From Pilaira anomala (taxonomy: Eukaryota; Mucoromycota; Mucoromycetes; Mucorales; Mucoraceae), in assembly GCA_025716855.1 (NCBI GenBank), contig JAIXMQ010000006.1, positions 547,501 through 611,500 on the forward strand: DNA of 64,000 nt. The letters run 5' to 3'. Both the position numbers and the translations under genes were made by a program. The first letter of the stretch is position 1, and every line of letters starts with the position of its first letter. A model generated the notes under the pieces. The model was not told the DNA's origin, made no database searches, and saw only the letters and a program-made list of their open reading frames with translations. Of this stretch, positions 56,235 through 64,000 are shown one piece after another.

Positions 56235-57424
56235 ATGAAGATTTATACAGCAGCAGCTTTACTTTCATTAGCTTCAGCCGTTATGGCTTTTGAAACCACT
56301 GTGCCTTGTCTTATGTGGTCCCCGAGAAAGTAAAAAAAAAAAAAACCTTTATCGTATATCAGTCTAATACGTCATTAACATATATCTTTATCCTTAGCTA
56401 TATTGAAGCTTCTGTAAAGACTAGTAACCAATTCGTCATTAGCAAATCAGATGCTACCGATGTCATCATGTCTTCTTTGTCTTCTGATATTTGCTCTGCC
56501 AAGGTTATTGCTCTTGTTAACCAACCCGAGGTAAAACAGAAAACAAGCCTTGTCTGACACGTCATTAACTAAAAACAAAACATAGATTCACAGTAATGAC
56601 TTTTCACGTTCTGGTTTTGAAGAAGCCTTCAGTCAATTGAAGGTAATTATATTTTTTGCGCGTAAATTATTTGTTGTAATTGTGAATATTGATTTTTTTT
56701 TTCTTCTTCATCTAGGAACAAAATAACAATGCTTATTCTCGTTCTCAAATTGAATATGTTAGTAACGGCGTTGATGTTGAACAAATTGCCCAACAGATTG
56801 CTCGTCAATGTGATTCTTCTATTGCTATTTTAGATGCTTCCAGTAAAGTTTTAGACTTTTATTTTCATACATTGTTCCGTTGTCTGACTTTTATTTATTT
56901 CGTAGCTATTACTTCTGAGGATTTAGCTGAACAAGAATCACCTATTGTTGCTATTGTTTCTCTTCCTGCCGGAAATGATGATGTCAATATTCTCAAACAA
57001 AATGGTAAGACTAGAATAGGTTTCATATGATAAGAGGTTTGTCTGATATTGTGAAATAGATGATTTGTTAGGTGATTTGATTCATGCTGTTGAAACAAAG
57101 GTTGAAGATAATTATGTCGTTATTTATACTTCTAGTGATGCCAAGGTAAAAAATAAAAGAAAAGAGGATAACCTATTTTTTGAATACATAACTAAATCAT
57201 TATAACAAAAAAAAAAGCCTGTTTCTGCCCAAAAATTACATCGCCGTGCTCCTGCACCCGTCAAGAATTTACCTATCTTTGCCAAATACCAATTATTTAC
57301 ACCTGGTGTCTTTATGGTTATTGGTGTTGTCTTTCTTCTTTTGTTCATTGCAGGTACTGGTATCACTTGGTTGGCCGGTATTCAAACTCCTGTTCGTTTT
57401 GAAGCAAAGCAAAAGAAGAACTAA
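56235..57424 (+). CDS. BIG1/VOA1-like V-ATPase accessory membrane protein
   Basis: About seven exons (first ATG 56235, stop 57424). A signal peptide (MKIYTAAALLSLASAVMAF) is followed by FETTVPCLMWSPR, typical of the luminal start of this family. A luminal domain of some 200 residues follows, with DICSAKVIALVNQPEI, EEAFSQLKEQNNNAY, QIARQCDSSIAILDAS and HAVETKVEDNYVVIYTSSDA. Near the C terminus is one membrane helix in the family pattern FTPGVFMVIGVVFLLLFIAG, ending ITWLAGIQTPVRFEAKQKK with a Lys-rich ER-type tail. In yeast, Big1 and Voa1 act in the ER in glucan synthesis and V0 assembly; Ac45 is the animal relative. Family call is good; which of the two functions applies is open. Confidence 0.75.
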
Positions 57425-57504
57425 AGAAAAATATCCCCCCCCCCACACACACAGATACTTTTTATATGTACATATAAACATAATAAAAGGAAAACTTTAT
57501 ATTT

Positions 57505-59200
57505 TTATTGTTGATCTATGAAACGAACAGTATCCACTGTAAATGAACTATGACACAGCCCAACTTCAGTGAATTTGGCCACACTAACCACGGATGTATC
57601 ACAACTGGTGACAGCTAGTCCAGCATAAACATCACGGGCCAAGACTAATGGCACAGTTGCCAATGTCTCCCAACTATCAGAGACAGTGTCGGCATGCTGA
57701 ATCTGTGCTTCGAATAAATCACGATCCTTGTGTCGAATTAGACGCAATCGGTATGGTGGTGAAGCACGCATTTTTTTGATGAGTTTAGTGCTATTAAAGT
57801 TATCATAACGAACCTGCACAAATATGCCTTCTGCCGGTGATATACCAAGCATAATAAGAGGTGACCCATGTCCCAAGTGCTCGCGCACCATGATGCCAGC
57901 CTTGGCACATTTGGCAAAAGCGGAGTGAGATCGAACTGTAGCCTCTAGCATACCTTGACTTGAGAACGGTTGATACACAAAACGAAAGGCGTCTCGGTCA
58001 TTATCTATGTCTGCTCCTGATCCCCACAATGTAAATGTTGTAGATGAATCAGCGGATACTGTTCCTGGTAATCCAATACGATTCTCTTGTCCGACATCAA
58101 CTGTATGCCAATCACCGGGTAAATTAGGATTAGGTGGTGGACCTGGTAATGGATCCCGAGGATGCGTAAGTTTTGTCTCTAAAAGAGGTGCTAACTTCTT
58201 TGCAAGTAACTCGTGGCCAGCGTCGTTAAGATGATGCTATTTATCAATGTCAGTAACTATATTTTTACTCTTTTTCTTTTTCCTTATTGAACGTATATGG
58301 ACTTACATTATCCTTATACAAATTCGGCCCATATCTTATCCATCCAGTAGTATCAATAAAATAAATATGTTGATCTCCGGCATGGACCATATCTATCACA
58401 GATTGTTGTGAAGGTCGGAACATGTCTCCTAATGGCTCTGATAAAATAAAAATAGGAGCGGTTTCATATAATGTCTTGCGGATTTTTGTTAAAAAGGCAT
58501 TCAAACTCTCTCTATAGTGATCACTGGAATAAGCGAAACGAGCGTCGTTTGCACCTAATAAGACGACAACACTCCAAGGTGAACTATCTTTCTCTACGAG
58601 AGTCCAGTCGAAATATTTTCGGTCAATACCTTCAATGAGTGTAGCATTTCTATAAGCAACATATGTGTGTTCTAAACCTAATATTTTACTGGTGACCCAA
58701 GCAAAACTTGTAAATAATGTACGACTGGATTCAACACCAAGAGTTAAATCATGACCTACGAATTCAACAAGTGGATTCACAGGTTTGGTAGGTGGTATAG
58801 TACTTCCAGTATCGTCTAAAATAATACTGGACAAACAAATGTGTACTTGAGATGGATCAATACTAGTCGCTACCACACTAAGCTCATGTGGTCCATCGTC
58901 AACTAATCCTTGAGGTACTAAATCAAGAGGAATAGTGGTTGAAATGTTAACAAACTGAAACTGTTGGTTGTTAATAGTCACTGAAAGCGAAGTAGACTGG
59001 CCGAGTTGGAGTTTTATAAATCGAGTTTGTTGTAAAGTAACCTTAAAATATGCTCCAGGCCAGCCACTTTGAATATCTTTAGTTGTATTATGCCAACGAC
59101 CGATATATTGGATATGGGGATCTCGAAAAGAGATTACTTTATTAGCATATACAACTGTTGCAAAGGTATAATATAGTAAAAGTATATGTACTAATTTCAT
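57505..59200 (-). CDS. secreted SGNH-hydrolase-like protein with DUF1349-type C-terminal domain
   Basis: Two exons (59200-58307 and 58236-57505) encode 541 aa. A signal peptide (MKLVHILLLYYTFATVVYA) is followed by a CE2-type jelly-roll domain (YIGRWHNTTK, SGWPGAYFKVTLQQTRFIKL), an SGNH/GDSL domain (residues about 155-330) and a concanavalin-like DUF1349 domain (about 365-530: DAFRFVYQPFSSQGMLEATV, KAGIMVREHLGHGS, VYAGLAVTS). In the SGNH part, block III (VVLLGANDAR) and block V (NDAGH) are present, but block I reads FVGHDLTLG where active enzymes have FVGDSxTxG, so the Ser nucleophile appears lost. Expected substrates would be acetylated wall polysaccharides. A 57-nt T run on the coding strand lies about 10 bases before the start. 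Confidence 0.82.
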
Positions 59201-59209
59201 TGTGCGAAG

Positions 59210-59266
<57 letters not shown>
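59210..59266. repeat. 57-nt homopolymer just upstream of a start codon
   Basis: A on the plus strand, T on the coding strand of the SGNH-like gene, ending about 10 bases before its ATG. It would lie in the 5' UTR or at the transcription start and is likely nucleosome-excluding. Confidence 0.9.
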
Positions 59267-59268
<2 letters not shown>

Positions 59269-59438
59269 AAGAAACAACAATAATGTCAATCTAAAACCAA
59301 AATGGCTAATTATCACCAAACTTTAACTTGGGTACATGGTTTCCTTTTTCTTTTAAACATCCGCTTATTTTTCATCAATTATTTTATTTTATAGATATTT
59401 ACATTTTACACACAAGATAATATTTGAAGAAAAGATAT

Positions 59439-59997
59439 CTAAAGATCATTATACATTTCGCTCCAGCCAAGCTCAAGTGAGCCCGTAAATCCTCCTTGAT
59501 CAAGATCAAGGTCTATGCTTTGTGGTATAAAGTCTGTACACGACATTGATACAGGTGTTTGTAATACCTCATCTTCATCTGTGTAATCCTCTTCCATTAC
59601 AGTATCTTCTACCATTGGAGAAGGCGTATTTGCCATATTTGCAGTCGCATTTGCTGATACTTTAAAGCTAGGTTTGTAATCTGGCGATACCAAAGTAACA
59701 GTAGGTGAGAGCAATAATATATTACCGCTTGAATATTGATTTTGAACGTAATGCATGCGTTTAGCTGATTTCTATAATACCGATGTGAATAAATATTATA
59801 AAAAAGGAGTAAGTTGTTGAATCTTTCTGGCAGAAAAAAAAAAAGAAGTACCTCTTCGTGCTCAGTATCTGATTTACGCTTGGTACCAATAAATTTATTG
59901 GTATTCTGTGTTGCAGAATTATTGTCTGACACTATTTCATTCATCAATAAGACTTTATTTAAGATTAATTGACAAGTTACTTACTAATACCATTCAT
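59439..59997 (-). CDS. small hypothetical protein, possibly nuclear (148 aa)
   Basis: Proposed exons 59997-59985 (13 nt), 59952-59852 and 59771-59439 join in phase: MNGILLMNEIVSDNNSATQN, a basic KRKSDTEHEEKSAKRMHYVQ segment that could be a nuclear signal, then an acidic Ser/Pro/Thr C terminus (SPMVEDTVMEEDYTDEDE, DLDLDQGGFTGSLELGWSEM). The composition recalls an acidic transcription-activation region. If the tiny first exon is wrong, translation could start at ATG 59942 inside exon 2. I recognise no family. It lies about 240 bases upstream of the SGNH-like gene on the same strand. Confidence 0.55.
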
Positions 59998-62902
59998 CAC
60001 TATGAAATTATTCTTATGGGTGAGCTTTACGATGAATTGAGTGTTTTTTTTTAAAAAAAAAAGTATAAAGAAAAAGAAAAGTAGAAAGTGAAAGGAAGAA
60101 CGAAGGAACTAAAAAGTCATTGAATAACAGTCACCTTTTTTTTTCACAATGGCATTTTTACGAAGATATGAGGGGAAATATTAACCAATAAAAAAGAAGA
60201 GGGAACACCTTCACTTTGCTGCCGATCCGTTTAAATAAGTCACTCCTAAATCGGAAAGCCAAAGCGTCATTGCATAGGGGTATTAGAACATAAAAAAAGG
60301 TTCTTTTTGTGAATAGAATATATTAGATACTTCTTTCATGCACGTCTGTCTTTACTGTTTAAATGTAGCAGTAACAAAACCAAAAAAAAATTATTGGCAT
60401 GCATTATCTGACAACCAACATATTTATCAACCTTACATAGTTTGTGAAATGCGTGTGGGCTAAATAAACTTTTTAGTTCACGTTTGGTCGTTCGGCAAAG
60501 CGGCATTCTTGTACAACAAGCTTCCCCAGATCTTTATTATGTTATCTAATTTAACCCCCGGATATAATTTATCGCGAGCTTTTTTTTTTATGGTAACAGG
60601 CGATAGTACCGCGCGTATTAGTTTACTCGACGATGTTTAGTCACTATGAAATTACTTGGATAAAAATGTAACTTCTCACGAGCGTCTAGATATTATTAAA
60701 ATTTTAGTAATGAGGGGTACAAGCCCTAAATGGTGGTTGATTCACTTGACTTAATGCATTGTTGGCATAATAATACGCCAACCTTTGATACGTATATATA
60801 ATGATCACTCCTTTCTTACTGATTTATTATCCCCTCGATATAACTATACACGAATATATTTTATCAACGTTGAGCTCCAATATTATGACTCTATATTAAT
60901 GTATTTTTATATCACTACCTAGATAGAAAATCGTAAACTCGATATCTAAATCAGTGTCCCCAGCTAATGAAGTGGGCGTAAACAAAACAAAATAAAGTCA
61001 TATTAAAAACTTACGCGAAACCTTGCAGACATGGCGCATTGTTGTATATAACAATTACCTTGCTTTTAAAATTATTTATAAAGTCAGTAAATAAATTGCT
61101 ATTACCAGATCATATGAATGTTTTTATCTAAGGTATAAAATATATAACTCGTGTTTAGACAAGGTATCGATTTTTATAACTTTGAATTGTACAACCCCCT
61201 ATTTTCTAAAAAAAAATAAAAAAAGTTGCAATTATACTGACATATTCAGAGCACAATAAGGTGCTGCTTGTCTACATATCTTGTTATGTAGTAAGATCCC
61301 ATTTTTCATTTAAAGGGGGAAAGTGAAAAAGAAAACTGCATTGTTTTGCCTAGGCAGTCGGTATCCGGTGAGAATCAACATAATATACAGACAGCAGCTT
61401 GTTGATGACTCTTTCTACTTACTGTAAAGAAAGAGATATACACAAGGTCATTATGCATTAATAAAAGTAAAAATACTCATTCTGGAAAAAGAAAAGGGGC
61501 GTCCAAAAAAAAAATTGATGGGAAAAAACACAGAAAACTATAATAGTTATCTTCACCCCAAACCTTAATAGTATTTAATATCGAAAACAAGCATTGAAAA
61601 TAAATTCCAAAAAAAAAAAGTTCAATTAAGTACATAAGTACAATATATTTTATTGTTTTCAAGTACTTGATTTAATAAAAATTTTATATATATGAAAAAA
61701 GAAAACATATAAAGGATTTATTGGAATTATGTTTGTATAATTTTATAAGAGAAGTATCCCTTTAATCACTGCATAGATGCATACTTTATGAGAGCAGCTC
61801 GAAACTTGACTTTATAAAAAACTGTCTATCTTGCGCATCTGGAATGCGTTGTCTACAAAATATTTATTATCATCGTCGCTTGTATTTCAAAACCCAGTAT
61901 TTATCGTGCATATATGTTTGTGTCATTTTTACACGATTTCATAAATGCATTTGACTCTTAAAAATAAAGTATTTTGTGTATTCAAGCTAAAATAAGATTA
62001 ACAGAGAAAATACCTTATTTGGGTAATACAATTTTTTTGGGTTTCTTTGTTTGAAGAAAATGTAGGTACTTGTGGCACCTTGAGTTCTATTTATTTAAAT
62101 AGATTTTTTTTTTTTTTTGAAGGATTTCAAAAAATCGTCAAGATAAATATATTCGATCTCTCTATTATCTTATGATGATCGGACGTGGGATGATCTTTTT
62201 ATCAAACCTACTTAATTTTGAATGGTATAAGGTGTTCGCCTCCTTCGATTCGGGCTTTTTGAAATAGGAGGGGACAGCGAGCTTTTTAGCTTTTTTTTTT
62301 TCGCCCAAGCATTTAAAATAAAATTATGGCGATATAATGACGAATGACAAATCATTTCGAAGATTTAAGAACGCCAATCTTTTTATATATCAAATGAGTG
62401 CATTAAAAACTAAAAAAAAAATCGCCATCCTATTTAAAATGGAAATACCCGTTTTTTTTTGTGATTATTATTATTATTATTACAATAGTGTGTTGGATCG
62501 AGCTCACATGACCTCAATTGGTTAATTAACCTCTCTCTTTTCTATCTTTCTCTATTTCGAATATAATGATGAAGTTACGTTAGTTCGAGACGATCGATTA
62601 TATGTACTGGATTAAGGTGAAGAAGACCCTGATGTATCATGAATCAGAATATCTCTTTTTGTCTAAAAAAAATGTCTTCAGTATTAAAAAAAAAAGCAAG
62701 GGGCTTTTCCGAGAGATATTCATATGTTGTGTTAGATCTTGGTATAACAAATTACAAGATAGGAGTCAATTTTCGAGAACCAGTAATATTGAAAGGCGTT
62801 ATATATCTTCAGAAGTATAAATAAAGATTGTTACTTTCCATCTTCCTTTTTTTTTTTTTTTTTTACTTCATTAGATTTTTGAATTTCTTTATATTAATTA
62901 TC
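59998..62902. other. 2.9-kb gene-poor interval
   Basis: No gene I can support on either strand. The first 250 bases look like 5' flank of the small nuclear-type gene. ORFs at 61477-61662 (-) and 62337-62824 (+) are short, Lys/Phe-rich and unlike any family. A T tract at 62848-62865 precedes the PH-domain gene. Confidence 0.5.
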
Positions 62903-63802
62903 ATGACTATTACATATTTACCAGTTGCTGGATGGTTAACAAAAATGATTTCTTTACCTTTCGGTAGATCTCGCTGGATATCAAGATTCTTTGTGTTGCT
63001 TGATTCTGAGTTACGTTTTTATAAAGATGAGGTATGTGTCAGTACATGTCAAAAAAAAACAAGAAATTTAATTTAACTGATATATATGTATAAATTATAG
63101 CATTCTGATACTGCTTCGCAGATATTAAATTTAAGATCAGTATGTCAAGTCATTCCTACGCCCACAGCGCAGCACCCATTTTGTTTTAGACTTGAGCCAC
63201 GTCAGTATGCAGCAGAAAGTATTTCAAGACCTTGGATTATTGAATGTAAATCAGAGATTGACATGGAAAGTTGGATTTCTGCTATTCAGAATCGTATCAA
63301 AAAATACGCTTCGCCTATTTCTTCTACGTCTTCCTCTCCTGCTATATTATCACCTAAAACTCCTCACCCATCTGAAACTCAAACCACAACAAGAGTAACA
63401 TCAACCTATAGTATTTTAAACAACACTTCGCCCGAGTTTTATCGAGTCGCAACACTTCCCCTTCGTTGTACAAATTTGACATTTAATGATGAAGAAAAGG
63501 AAACTTTATTACATCGTAGAAACAAAAAATTAGCTCCTATTGTCACACAACAAAAGTCTGAATCTCCTCAATTGCCGTCTGCTAGTTACTCTGCTACATC
63601 TAGCCTTACACCATCACCTACTGGAGCAGTTTTAGGTCCCCTCATTTCCCCTGGTATTATCGGTCGTTATAGTCAATATAATAATCAGAATAATCACCCT
63701 TTACCGATGATGACAAAAGGAGTTTGTTATCAACAACAGATTAAAGAAGAAGAGTGTTCGTCACCTACTTACTTGATGTACAAGAAAAAGTTTCATTTAT
63801 AG
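62903..63802 (+). CDS. PH-domain protein (276 aa)
   Basis: Two exons (62903-63031, 63101-63802). Residues about 5-125 form a pleckstrin-homology domain: VAGWLTKMISLPFGRSRWIS then RFFVLLDSELRFYKDE, the QILNLRSVCQVIP strand, HPFCFRLEP and the final helix DMESWISAIQNRIKKY with its conserved Trp. PH domains bind phosphoinositides or protein partners at membranes. The remaining 150 residues are Ser/Pro/Thr-rich and probably disordered (SSTSSSPAILSPKTPHPS, SATSSLTPSPTG). No second domain is recognised, so the role (adaptor at the membrane or cell cortex) is inference. ATG 62903 follows a T-tract typical of starts in this window. Confidence 0.85.
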
Positions 63803-64000
63803 ATTAAATGTCAACTCTCTATTCCCTCTTCATTTCCCTTTCATTGTCTTATTATATTCCTTTCCACATTATACTGTATCCATATAACTTAACTTGTTAC
63901 ATATATATCCGTTATTATTTATTCATTTTTAACTTTCAATAAAAAATGTCTTTTTTTTTCGTTCTTGCAACAAAAAAAAAAGGGTTTCTTTACTGCTTCC

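Noticed and set aside
62230..62290. ttcgattc motif considered as a tRNA T-loop
   Set aside because: The flanking bases do not pair as a T stem and no anticodon or acceptor stem is found upstream.
1..64000. CRISPR arrays, bacterial operons, phage or viral modules
   Set aside because: The DNA is intron-rich nuclear fungal sequence; direct repeats seen are microsatellites, and no viral hallmark gene was recognised.

Overview
The window looks like nuclear DNA of a filamentous fungus, most likely Mucoromycota (Mucorales-like). It is very AT-rich and full of A/T homopolymers. Genes carry many short introns (about 45-90 nt) with GTAAGT-type donors, TACTAAC/CTAAT-like branch points and TAG/CAG acceptors. 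The proteins are fungal in type: Enp2, Sen15, two Pho85-type cyclins, AMP deaminase, Sso-type syntaxin, complex I NDUFA9, MTO1 and BIG1/VOA1-like. No rRNA, tRNA, CRISPR array or bacterial-style operon was seen. I reconstructed gene models by joining exons whose phases match and whose products align with families I know; no alignment or search could be run.

Layout. (1) 0.4-8.2 kb: secreted His/Ser/Thr-rich repeat protein; a peroxiredoxin-fold protein without its peroxidatic Cys; ENP2/NOL10; SEN15, whose 3' end overlaps a membrane-protein gene tail to tail; a DUF962/Mpo1-like protein. (2) 8.2-13.4 kb: gene-poor, with a decayed casein kinase 1 copy. (3) 13.4-16.5 kb: bHLH factor and CAP-Gly protein, separated by G-rich tracts. 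(4) 16.5-29.3 kb: gene-poor; a relic of a probable mobile element, a possible 3-exon orphan gene, a decayed unrecognised protein with possible HSP70-type ATPase traces, and a small tandem family with one decayed member. (5) 29.3-46.1 kb: gene-dense; Rab32-like GTPase, CANIN/Nse6-like protein, syntaxin, AMP deaminase, NDUFA9, acidic SERTA-like protein, A20/AN1 zinc finger, then a complete Tc1/mariner element with perfect 92-bp inverted repeats, and a Pcl-type cyclin. (6) 46.1-54.9 kb: MTO1 flanked by gene-poor DNA that holds an F-box pseudogene and a second, broken transposase. (7) 54.9-64 kb: second Pcl/Pho80-like cyclin, BIG1/VOA1-like V-ATPase factor, secreted SGNH-like + DUF1349-like protein, small nuclear-type protein, gene-poor DNA, PH-domain protein.

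The genes do not form one pathway. Housekeeping genes (ribosome biogenesis, tRNA splicing and modification, respiration, purine metabolism, secretion) alternate with relic-rich DNA. The most notable items are the intact mariner-like element, two proteins that keep an enzyme fold but lack the catalytic residue (peroxiredoxin-like and SGNH-like), and very small 5' exons. I found no convincing wholly new biological system.
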